A stretch of DNA of 64,000 nt from PMG-095 sp036496745 (GTDB taxonomy: Bacteria; Myxococcota_A; Polyangia; Polyangiales; Polyangiaceae): NCBI GenBank assembly GCA_036496745.1, contig DASXKQ010000234.1:1-64000 (forward strand). Direction: 5' to 3'. Position 1 is the first letter of the stretch, and each line of letters begins with the position of its first letter. The notes under the pieces are model-generated. The model was not told the origin of the DNA, did not search any database, and saw only the letters and a list, made by a program, of their open reading frames with translations. Of the stretch, positions 53,537 through 60,858 are shown piece after piece. The position numbers and the translations under genes were made by a program.

Positions 53537-53571
53537 CTTACAAGCCAGCTCATTCATAGCTGGCTTGTAAG
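53537..53571. repeat. Perfect 14-base inverted repeat upstream of lpdA
   Basis: Arms CTTACAAGCCAGCT (53537-53550) and AGCTGGCTTGTAAG (53558-53571) with a 7-base centre cattcat are perfectly complementary and end 39 bases before the lpdA start codon. It could be a regulator operator for lpdA or a hairpin in its leader. The arms are more A/T-rich than the surroundings, which makes the match unlikely to be a by-product of composition. Confidence 0.75.
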
Positions 53572-53610
53572 CCGTTGCGCTCTGAGGCTGCTGGCACTAC
53601 ACGGCCCAGC

Positions 53611-55014
53611 ATGGATCAGTTCGACGCCATTGTGCTGGGCGGCGGCCCGGGCGGTTATGTGTGCGCGATTCGTCTCGGGCAGCTCGGCCAGAAGGTTGCT
53701 TGTGTCGAGGAGGAAGAATACGGCGGCGTGTGCCTCAACTGGGGCTGCATTCCCTCCAAGGCGTTAATCGCGAACGCCCACTTCGTGCAGAAGGCCAAGC
53801 ACATCGCCGAGGCCGGGATCGCGGTGAACGGCGTTAGCGTCGACGTCGACAAGATGCAGGGCTGGAAGAACGGCATCGTCAAGAAGATGACCGGCAGCGT
53901 GCGGAGTTTGCTCAAGTCGAACGGCGCTCAGGTGGTGGAAGGGCGCGGGCGTTTGCTCGACGCGAACACCGTCGAAGTCACGAGCAAGAACGGCGACAAG
54001 CAGATACTCAAGGCGAGCAAGGCGATCGTCGTCGCGACGGGTTCGGCCACGATTCAGGTGCCTGGCTTCGAGTTCGACGGCAAAGTGGTGATCGGCGCGC
54101 GTGAAGCGGTGAGCCTGCCGGCGATCCCCAAGCGCCTGTTGGTCGTGGGCGGCGGCGTGATCGGCCTCGAGCTCGGCATGGTGTACCAGAGCTTCGGCGC
54201 GGAGCTCACGGTCGTGGAATTGACGCCGAATTTGCTGCCGGGTATCGACCCGGAAGCGGTCAAAATCGTCGAGCGCATGATCACCAAGCGTGGCGGCGTG
54301 GTGCTCAAGAACGCGCGCGCCGAAAAGCTCGAGAAGACCGCGAAGGGGGCAGTGGTCACGGTGTCGAGCGGCGGCGCCGAGCAGAAGATCGAAGCCGACG
54401 TGGTGCTGGTCGCGGTCGGCATGAAGCCGCGTTCGCGCGGCATCGGCCTCGAGGAGCTGGGCGTCGAGATCGATCAGCGCGGCTTCGTGAAAACGGACGA
54501 GCAGTGTCGCACCAACGTCAAGAGTGTGTACGCCATCGGGGACGTGAGCGGAATGCCGATGCTCGCGCACAAGGCTTCGAAGGAGGGCGAGGTCGCCGCG
54601 GAGGTGATCGCGGGGCACGCTGCGGGCAAGGATTGGGTGACCGTGCCGGGCATCGTGTTCACCGAGCCCGAAGTGGCGACCGTGGGTATCACCGAAGCGC
54701 AGGCCAAGGAGCAGGGCGTTTCGGTTAAGGTCGGCAAGTTCCCGTTCGCGGCCAACGGCCGCGCGCTCAGCATCGGCGAGACGGATGGATTCGTGAAAGT
54801 GCTGACGGATACCGCTTCGGGCCGCGTGCTCGGCATTCACATCGTCGGTCCGTCCGCGAGCGATTTGATCAGCGAGGCGGCGCTCGCCCTCGAAGTCGTC
54901 GCCACCGCGGAGGACATGGCGCTCACCATCCACCCGCACCCCACGCTCGGTGAAGCCCTGATGGAAGCGAGCGCGGCCTCGCTCGGTCACGCGATTCACA
55001 TCGTGAATCGCTGA
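53611..55014 (+). CDS. lpdA: Dihydrolipoyl dehydrogenase
   Basis: A 467-residue flavoprotein from ATG 53611. It reoxidises dihydrolipoamide of 2-oxoacid dehydrogenase complexes and glycine cleavage with NAD. FAD-binding GGGPGGYVCA, redox disulfide GGVCLNWGCIPSK (C41, C46), NAD-binding VVGGGVIGLELG, and the C-terminal His-Glu pair in IHPHPTLGEAL are all intact. E1 alpha of a 2-oxoacid dehydrogenase is encoded 1.6 kb upstream on the same strand, separated by the pectate lyase gene. Confidence 0.97.
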   Translation: MDQFDAIVLGGGPGGYVCAIRLGQLGQKVACVEEEEYGGVCLNWGCIPSKALIANAHFVQKAKHIAEAGIAVNGVSVDVDKMQGWKNGIVKKMTGSVRSLLKSNGAQVVEGRGRLLDANTVEVTSKNGDKQILKASKAIVVATGSATIQVPGFEFDGKVVIGAREAVSLPAIPKRLLVVGGGVIGLELGMVYQSFGAELTVVELTPNLLPGIDPEAVKIVERMITKRGGVVLKNARAEKLEKTAKGAVVTVSSGGAEQKIEADVVLVAVGMKPRSRGIGLEELGVEIDQRGFVKTDEQCRTNVKSVYAIGDVSGMPMLAHKASKEGEVAAEVIAGHAAGKDWVTVPGIVFTEPEVATVGITEAQAKEQGVSVKVGKFPFAANGRALSIGETDGFVKVLTDTASGRVLGIHIVGPSASDLISEAALALEVVATAEDMALTIHPHPTLGEALMEASAASLGHAIHIVNR

Positions 55015-55083
55015 CGCTTGCCCGACTGGGCGTGTCAGCATGCTAGGACTAGGGGGACGTCCAAGCGCACGTGAGGCAAGAAA

Positions 55084-55815
55084 ATGGGCATTTTCGATCG
55101 CGTAGGCAAGGTGATCTCGTCGAACTTCAACGCGTTGCTCGACAGCGCGGAGGATCCCAAAAAGAGCCTCGAGCATACGTTGAGCGAGATGCGCGAGCAG
55201 GTGCGCGCTGCGCGGCAAGAGGTGGTGAGCGCGGTCGCCGCCGAAAAGCAGCTGCGCGGCAAGGTGGAGCAGCTCGATCGCGAAGTCGAAAAGTGGAACG
55301 GGCGCGCGGAGCTCGCGGTCAAGCAAGGCGACGACCCGTTGGCGAAAGAAGCGCTCCTGCAACGACGGCGCGTCGTGGGCGAGCGGGATCGCGCGGAGGC
55401 GCTGCGCGCTGAACAGCGCGCCAGTGCGTTGGAAATGAAATCCGAGCTCGAACGCATGGACAAAAAGATCGTCGAGTTCGAGGCTCGCAAAGGCACGATT
55501 GCCGCGCGCGTGGCGCAGGCCAAGGCCGGCGGCGGCGCCGAGGGGCTCGGCAAGCGCGGCGCGGGCCCCGGCGCGTTCGACGAGTTTCGGCGCATGGAGG
55601 ATCAGATCGAAGGCGTGGAAACCAGCGTGCAAGCGCAGCGTGAGCTCGACGCGATGCTCGGCGGAACCGGTCCGGCCGGGATGTCGCCCGCAGAAGTCGA
55701 AGCCAAGTTTCGCGCGCTCGAAGCAGGCGTGACGGAGAAGGGCAGCACGCCCGCGCATTCAGAAGTGGACGCGGAGCTGGTCGCGCTCAAAAAGCGGATC
55801 CGGATCGCGGACTAG
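55084..55815 (+). CDS. pspA: PspA/IM30 family membrane-stress protein
   Basis: A 243-residue protein. The N-terminal amphipathic helix MGIFDRVGKVISSNFNALLD followed by a long coiled coil (about 25-150, with the EDPKKSLEHTLSEMREQ segment) is characteristic of PspA/Vipp1, which polymerise on damaged membranes. Residues 150-170 form a Gly-rich break and the C-terminal half is helical (FDEFRRMEDQIEGVETSVQA). The stop codon overlaps by four bases that of the convergent FlhB-like gene. Confidence 0.9.
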   Translation: MGIFDRVGKVISSNFNALLDSAEDPKKSLEHTLSEMREQVRAARQEVVSAVAAEKQLRGKVEQLDREVEKWNGRAELAVKQGDDPLAKEALLQRRRVVGERDRAEALRAEQRASALEMKSELERMDKKIVEFEARKGTIAARVAQAKAGGGAEGLGKRGAGPGAFDEFRRMEDQIEGVETSVQAQRELDAMLGGTGPAGMSPAEVEAKFRALEAGVTEKGSTPAHSEVDAELVALKKRIRIAD

Positions 55816-56840
55816 GGTTGGCTGCGAGCTGCTTCAGTCGCCCAGATTTCGCGCAGGATCTCGGCGACGGCTTCGTACAGCGCTTCCGGGATCTCGTCGC
55901 CGATTTCGAGCTCGTTGAGCGCTCGCGCCACGGGGACGTCGCGCACCACGGGCACGCCGTACGCTCGCGCGGCCTCGATGATCAATTTGGCGACTTCGCC
56001 TTGGCCCTGCGCGACGACCTCCGGCGCTTCCGTCTCGTCCGCGACGTATTTGAGCGCGGTGGCCAGGTGCGTGGGATTGACGATCACGACGCTCGCCGTC
56101 CGCACGGCGGCGAGCGCGATGCCGGTGAGCGCCTCTTGGTGAGCGCGCCGGCGGGCGGCCTTCACTGCCGGATCGCCCTCGGATTCGCGGTGTTCGCGCT
56201 TGAGCTCGTCCTTGCTCATGCGGTTGCGCTTGAGCCATGCTGCACGGCTGAGCAGCAAATCCAGGCCGCCGAGCGCGAGGCCGACCAGCGCGGCGGCCCA
56301 CGCGACGCGCGCAGCGAGGCCGAGGCCAAAACCGCCGGAGCGCTCGATATCCCCGACGCCGTTGGCGAGACTCCCTGCGTTTGCAAGGAGCAGACGGCAC
56401 GCGAGCCAGCTCACGAGCGCCGCTGCGATCAGGGCTCGCAGCACGGTCACCACACGCTGCCAAGAAAAGAGCCCGAGCAACCCGCTCGCCAAGTTCAAGC
56501 GATCTAGGCGCGGCACGAGTTTGGCAAACGAGATCGTCGCGCCCGATTGCACGAAGCCGAGCGAGGCGCTGCCGAGCGCACTCGCGGTCAGGATCGGCAG
56601 ACTCAAGGCGAGCACGTGGCCGACAATCGCGAACGCGGAAGGCGTTTGCCCCGCCGAGCCCAGCGCCGCGCCGAAAAGCTGCGTGAACCTCGCGACCGTG
56701 GCCGCGAGCAACGCCGGCATCAGCAAAAGCGCCAGCACGAATCCGATACTCTGCGAGAGCGCCGCCGAACTCGGACTATCGCCCTCCTCCCGCGCCTTCC
56801 GCTGCCGCTTCGCACTCGGCTGCTCCGTCTTCTCGGCCAT
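55812..56840 (-). CDS. flhB: FlhB/SctU-type export gate protein of a type III secretion apparatus
   Basis: A 342-residue protein from ATG 56840. The N-terminus (EKTEQPSAKRQRKAREEGD) has the FlhB opening, followed by four hydrophobic segments between about 30 and 210. The autocleavage motif NPTH is at N255-H258 in VVIVNPTHLATALKY, followed by GQGEVAKLIIEAARAYGVPVVRD, the FlhB C-terminal substrate-specificity switch domain. Both flagellar and non-injectisome type III systems use it. No other apparatus gene lies in the window and myxobacteria glide without flagella, so it may belong to a non-flagellar system encoded elsewhere. Confidence 0.92.
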   Translation of the reverse strand: MAEKTEQPSAKRQRKAREEGDSPSSAALSQSIGFVLALLLMPALLAATVARFTQLFGAALGSAGQTPSAFAIVGHVLALSLPILTASALGSASLGFVQSGATISFAKLVPRLDRLNLASGLLGLFSWQRVVTVLRALIAAALVSWLACRLLLANAGSLANGVGDIERSGGFGLGLAARVAWAAALVGLALGGLDLLLSRAAWLKRNRMSKDELKREHRESEGDPAVKAARRRAHQEALTGIALAAVRTASVVIVNPTHLATALKYVADETEAPEVVAQGQGEVAKLIIEAARAYGVPVVRDVPVARALNELEIGDEIPEALYEAVAEILREIWATEAARSQP

Positions 56841-56890
56841 CTCGGAGCCCGAGTATCGGTCAACTCAGCAAGCCGTTGCCTGAAAAATTT

Positions 56891-56923
56891 CTCTGCCTTG
56901 TTGAAGCCTGGAGCAAGGCAGAG
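56891..56923. repeat. 10-base perfect hairpin, part of a dispersed intergenic repeat
   Basis: CTCTGCCTTG (56891-56900) pairs perfectly with CAAGGCAGAG (56914-56923) around a 13-base loop. The segment tgttgaag...aaggcagagttag...ttggggt (56899-56943) recurs in similar form at 60682-60730, suggesting a small family of intergenic repeats. Confidence 0.65.
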
Positions 56924-57091
56924 TTAGAGCGGGTGCTTGGGGTGGTGCATGGGCGGGGTCCGGCGCGAAAGCGCGCCCTCCCGGGGCCGCAGGGGCAGCG
57001 CCCCGCTCGTCGACTCCATCAGTCTTGGAAGAAAAAATCACGATCCGCCACTGAAGCCCAACCTCTCACGAGACCGGCGACACCGGCGTCC

Positions 57092-57195
57092 GCTATCCAA
57101 CGAGCGAGTTAGTCGCAAGGCGTTTGTGCGGAGCGCTTACAAAAAACCTCGCCTGCTATCCAACGGACGGAACCGTCGCGAGGCGTCATGCGGAG
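57092..57195. repeat. Degenerate direct repeat of about 42 bases
   Basis: Copy one (57092-57133) and copy two (57155-57195), 63 bases apart, both start GCTATCCAACG and end with GTCGC-AGGCGT then TGCGGAG, with about three-quarters identity between. They lie upstream of nothing on the plus strand and downstream of the M48-like gene. Confidence 0.6.
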
Positions 57196-57213
57196 GAAGA
57201 ACGAGACAAAACT

Positions 57214-58242
57214 TTAGATCGGATACGGCAACCCCCGCCCACCCGTCGTCCGCCAAGCGGCCGCCGTCTGTTGAATGATGGGCAAGCGCAATTGCGGCGG
57301 TGGGTGCGTGTTTTCGAAGCTGAACAGGATGTCGACCGGGCTCATCTGATCGAGACCTTCGAAGAACTGCATCGTGATTAGCGCCCCACCTTCGGTCAGG
57401 TGGTAGTCCGGCCTGCGCGCGCCCATCGTGAGCAGGGTGTTGATGCCCGACATGTCGGCGGCGACTTCATTGGGTTGGTTGAAGAGGGGGACGGCGCTCG
57501 AAAACAATTGCCCGAGCTGAGCGAGGGGAGTCGCGCCCTGTGACGTACACGGCAGGTGACCCAGATAGTGATGTGCGAGCTCATGCCCGAGCACGAAACC
57601 AATCTGCTCCTCGAGTAGCTGGTGTTGGCGTTGCACTTTGCGTCCGTCCGCCTGCTGGGTTGGATCGAAAAAGCCCGGAGCGGGCTGGACGATCGGTTGC
57701 TTGGGCTGCTGATTGCGGGCGATAAGGGCGATGTACTGGCTCAGTTTTTGGGTGCCGAACAGCTCGTCAGTGGCGCGCGCCGCACTCAAGTGCGCTTCGA
57801 TATCGAGCAAGCCGTCGGTGATGGCCATCGCGGGGCGGCCGTTGTCGCAAGTCGCGAAAGCGTTCACTTCACCAGCCGTGCTGTCGACCACCAGCGGAAT
57901 GCCTTGCACACGACCTTGCTGCGGCTGCGGCAGTGTCGCGACGAGCTCGTTCAAGATCGCTTGTGCTTCGCCGCGCAGATAGCCGAGGTCGACCTGGTTG
58001 ATGGGATCGAGTGGAACCGGGGGCAAGAGTTGTGCTTGCGGATACTGTTGCGCCTGACCGGGCTGCTGCGGGTAGGGTTGCTGCCCTGGATATTGCTGGG
58101 GGTACGGCTGCCCGGGGTACGGCTGCCCGGGGTATTGGTTGGGATAGCTCGGCTGTGGATTGTCGCTCCCGCACGCGAAGCAGACGAGCGCGACCAAAGA
58201 GCCCGCGAATGCGCGCAGGCGACCTCGAACAAGCGGTGTCAT
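57214..58242 (-). CDS. M48-like zinc metallopeptidase, probable lipoprotein
   Basis: A 342-residue protein with a hydrophobic signal ending in CFAC (C24, atypical lipobox). Residues 30-75 are Pro/Gln/Tyr/Gly-rich repeats (QPYPGQPYPQQ). The peptidase domain follows: FVLGHELAHHYLGH (H220, E221, H224) and a downstream NEVAADMSG giving the third zinc ligand. The combination fits M48-type peptidases with the protease domain on the periplasmic side. Natural substrate unknown. Single gene on its strand. Confidence 0.85.
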   Translation of the reverse strand: MTPLVRGRLRAFAGSLVALVCFACGSDNPQPSYPNQYPGQPYPGQPYPQQYPGQQPYPQQPGQAQQYPQAQLLPPVPLDPINQVDLGYLRGEAQAILNELVATLPQPQQGRVQGIPLVVDSTAGEVNAFATCDNGRPAMAITDGLLDIEAHLSAARATDELFGTQKLSQYIALIARNQQPKQPIVQPAPGFFDPTQQADGRKVQRQHQLLEEQIGFVLGHELAHHYLGHLPCTSQGATPLAQLGQLFSSAVPLFNQPNEVAADMSGINTLLTMGARRPDYHLTEGGALITMQFFEGLDQMSPVDILFSFENTHPPPQLRLPIIQQTAAAWRTTGGRGLPYPI

Positions 58243-58325
58243 TGGCTCGAGCTTAGCAATCCGACGAAAAACCGCTGGGTTTTTTTGCCACGAAGGAGTG
58301 CGCTTTTTTGCGCTTGGGCGCTACG

Positions 58326-59507
58326 ATGAAGTCGGTGTCCGAGCCTCGCGTGCCCCTGCCTTCGAGCTCGGATGAGCAGTTCGTGGGGGGCAACCGCGTG
58401 CGTTTGCTGCGCGATGGGCGTGAAGCGTTTCCGTGCATGCTCGAAGCCATCGGCGACGCCCAGCAACAGATCCTGCTCGAAATGTATTGGTTCACGGGCA
58501 GGATCGCCGAGCGCTTCACCGACGCGCTTGCCCGCGCTGCCGAGCGCGACGTCGACGTGGTCGTGCTGTACGACGCGCTCGGTTCGATGGGCGGCGACGG
58601 TCACGTCTTTGCGCGGCTGGCGCAGAGCGGCGCGCGAGTGATCGAGTACAACCCGATCGCGCCCTGGAAGCGGCGCTTTCGCCTGGGCACTCTGACGCGC
58701 CGCGATCACAGAAAGATGCTCGTCGTGGACGGCTTGGTCGGCTTCGCAGGCGGCATCAACATCGGCGATCCGTGGCTAGCGGTCGAAGAGGGCGGTCTCG
58801 GTTTTCGCGACGACATGGTGCGCGTCGAAGGCCCCGCCGTATCGGGCATGGTCGACTGTCTGGTGCGCGCGTGGCGTAAACAAAACGGCGCGGCCATCAA
58901 GCGCGTCGGCTGGGCGCGCCGTTCAGTCGCCGAGGGCATCGCCGCGCACGAGCCGGGTTCGCAGCGGGTGCGCGTGCTCGGCGCGCACTTTTTCCGAACT
59001 CGGCACGAGATCGCGCGCGCCTACAAGCGACACGTCGAGCATGCGACGCGCTCCGTCTACATCTCCAACCCCTATTTCCTGCCGGATCCGAGCGTGATGC
59101 GCACGCTCTGTCGCGCGGCCGAACGCGGCGTGGACGTGCGCGTGCTCTTGCCCGGTCAAAGCGACGTGCGCGTGGTGGACTACGCAAGTCGCGCCGTTTG
59201 GCCGCGCTTGCTCGCCGCAGGTGTGCGCATCTACGAATGGCAAAAGACGGTGTTACACGCAAAGAGCGCGGTGGTCGACGGCCGCTGGAGTACCGTCGGC
59301 ACCTTCAACTTCGACGCGCTGTCGCTGCGCTCGAACCTGGAGGTCAACGTGACCGTGTTCGATGCCGACTTTGGGGCGCGTCTGGAAGCGTTCTTTTTGC
59401 AAGACTTTGCGGAGAGCCGCGAGGTCGACGGCGCAACTTTCCAAGAGCGCTCTTGGCGTGCGCGCTGGCTCGAGCACTCAGCTTACAGGTTGCGGAAGAT
59501 TTTGTAG
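58326..59507 (+). CDS. cls: Cardiolipin synthase / phospholipase D superfamily
   Basis: A 393-residue protein from ATG 58326; an in-frame TTG upstream is less likely. Two HKD motifs are present: TRRDHRKMLVVDG (H128, K130, D135) and VLHAKSAVVDGRW (H311, K313). Bacterial cardiolipin synthases join two phosphatidylglycerols. No N-terminal transmembrane helices are seen, so it resembles the soluble ClsC/YbhO type rather than ClsA. The stop overlaps the start of the FemAB-like gene by one base. Confidence 0.9.
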   Translation: MKSVSEPRVPLPSSSDEQFVGGNRVRLLRDGREAFPCMLEAIGDAQQQILLEMYWFTGRIAERFTDALARAAERDVDVVVLYDALGSMGGDGHVFARLAQSGARVIEYNPIAPWKRRFRLGTLTRRDHRKMLVVDGLVGFAGGINIGDPWLAVEEGGLGFRDDMVRVEGPAVSGMVDCLVRAWRKQNGAAIKRVGWARRSVAEGIAAHEPGSQRVRVLGAHFFRTRHEIARAYKRHVEHATRSVYISNPYFLPDPSVMRTLCRAAERGVDVRVLLPGQSDVRVVDYASRAVWPRLLAAGVRIYEWQKTVLHAKSAVVDGRWSTVGTFNFDALSLRSNLEVNVTVFDADFGARLEAFFLQDFAESREVDGATFQERSWRARWLEHSAYRLRKIL

Positions 59508-60661
59508 TGGCGCAGATCGAATTCCGGACTCATCAGAGCATCGCCGAACTCGGCCCGGAGCGCTGGCGACGGCTGGCCGAGGGCGCGCCGCCGCCGCTCG
59601 ACTATCGCTGGCTCGCTGCGCTGGAGAGTACCGGCTGCGTCGAGCCCTCGCGCGGCTGGTTGCCGATGCACGTCGGCGCGTACCAGGACGGCGAACTCGT
59701 GGGCGGCAGTCCCGGCTATATCAAGGGCAACAGTGAGGGTGAGTTCGTGTTCGATCACGGCTGGGCGCGCTTCGCCGAAGCGTCGCTCGGGCTCGAGTAT
59801 TTTCCGAAGTGGATCGTGGCCGTGCCGTTCACGCCCGCGACCGGCCCACGCTTCTTGACCGCCCCCGGCGCGGATGCCGCCGAGCTCGAGCGGGCGTGGG
59901 CGCAGGCCCTGCCGCGCTTCGCCGAGAAGCTCGGGGTGTCCGGCGTGCACGTGCTCTTTCCGGAGCCGGCGCAGGCGGACTTGCTCGAGCAGAGCGGACT
60001 ACTGCGCCGCTACGGGGTGCAATTTCATTGGCGCAATCCGGGCTACGCGACGCTCGACGACTTCCTCGCCCGCTTCAACTCCAAAAAAAGAAACCAGATC
60101 CGGCGCGAGATCCGAGAAATGCGCGACCAGGCTCTGGAGCTCGATGTGCTCACGGGCAAGGATCTCCGCCCGGAAGCGGTGGATCACATTTTCGAGTTCT
60201 ATGTCTCGACCGTGGACAAGTTCTTCTATGGTCGCCGTTACTTGAATCGCGCGTTCTTCGAGCAGGTGTGCAGCGTGATGCCCGAGCGCTTGCACGTCGT
60301 CTTTGCGCGGCCCATGGGTCAAGAAGTGCCGATCGCCGGCGCGTTCAATCTGCTCGGCCACGACACGTTGTACGGCCGCTACTGGGGTGCGCGGGAGGAC
60401 CGACCCTTTCTGCACTTCAACGTCTGCTTTTACCGCGGTATCGAGGACGCGATCGCGCGCAAACTCGCGGTTTTCGAGCCGGGCGCAGGTGGCGAGCACA
60501 AGCTCGCGCGCGGCTTCGAGCCGACGCTGACGCACAGCGCGCACGCCTTCACGGACCAGCGCCTGTCGCGGGCGATCGCCGATCACCTGGCGCGCGAGCG
60601 GGTCGCCATCGACGCGCACGTCGCGGAAGCGAAGCGCGAAGGGGTGCTGAAGCCCGCGTGA
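59507..60661 (+). CDS. FemAB-like acyltransferase (peptidogalycan biosynthesis protein family)
   Basis: A 384-residue protein from GTG 59507, which overlaps the TAG of the cls gene. The sequence fits the PF04339-type FemAB-like group: DYRWLAALESTGC, GYIKGNSEGEFVFDHGWA, FNSKKRNQIRREIREM, YGRRYLNRAFFEQVC, GRYWGAREDRPFLHFNVCFY and ELARGFEPTLTHSAH-like ends. These GNAT-fold proteins add acyl or aminoacyl groups to an unknown envelope substrate. Coupling to a phospholipid enzyme suggests a lipid or envelope role. Confidence 0.88.
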   Translation: MAQIEFRTHQSIAELGPERWRRLAEGAPPPLDYRWLAALESTGCVEPSRGWLPMHVGAYQDGELVGGSPGYIKGNSEGEFVFDHGWARFAEASLGLEYFPKWIVAVPFTPATGPRFLTAPGADAAELERAWAQALPRFAEKLGVSGVHVLFPEPAQADLLEQSGLLRRYGVQFHWRNPGYATLDDFLARFNSKKRNQIRREIREMRDQALELDVLTGKDLRPEAVDHIFEFYVSTVDKFFYGRRYLNRAFFEQVCSVMPERLHVVFARPMGQEVPIAGAFNLLGHDTLYGRYWGAREDRPFLHFNVCFYRGIEDAIARKLAVFEPGAGGEHKLARGFEPTLTHSAHAFTDQRLSRAIADHLARERVAIDAHVAEAKREGVLKPA

Positions 60662-60675
60662 GGGCTAGGGCTGTC

Positions 60676-60730
60676 CTCTTCTGTTGAAGAGATGGAGAGG
60701 GCAAAGGCAGAGTTAGGGCGTGGTTGGGGT
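60676..60730. repeat. Hairpin and second copy of the dispersed intergenic repeat
   Basis: CTCTTC (60676-60681) and GAAGAG (60686-60691) form a 6-base stem with TGTT loop, downstream of the FemAB-like gene. From 60682 to 60730 the sequence repeats tgttgaag...aaggcagagttag...ttggggt seen at 56899-56943. The rest of the 197-base gap to 60858 is G/T-rich and has no gene. Confidence 0.6.
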
Positions 60731-60858
60731 AGAGCGTGGGGTTTGCTGCCCCGTGATACTCGCTTGCACAGGTATTGTGAGGCGCGTGCTCAGGGTTGAG
60801 CGGGTGCCAAACGGGCGTGTGGGCGGGAGCGCTCGGGGTGTTTGAGTGTGCCGCTGGT

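Larger units (their letters stand above)
56841..57213. other. Intergenic region rich in repeats
   Basis: This 373-base stretch separates flhB from the M48-like gene. It contains no convincing gene. It holds a hairpin at 56891-56923, a second hairpin (GGCGCG/CGCGCC at 56962-56977) in a GC-rich tract, and a degenerate direct repeat at 57092-57195. It should also contain the promoter of flhB. Confidence 0.6.

Noticed and set aside
53764..55758. 664-codon open frame on the minus strand across lpdA and pspA
   Set aside because: It crosses two clear plus-strand genes and their spacer, has an amino-acid composition (His, Arg, Ala, Leu) typical of shadow frames and no recognisable motif.
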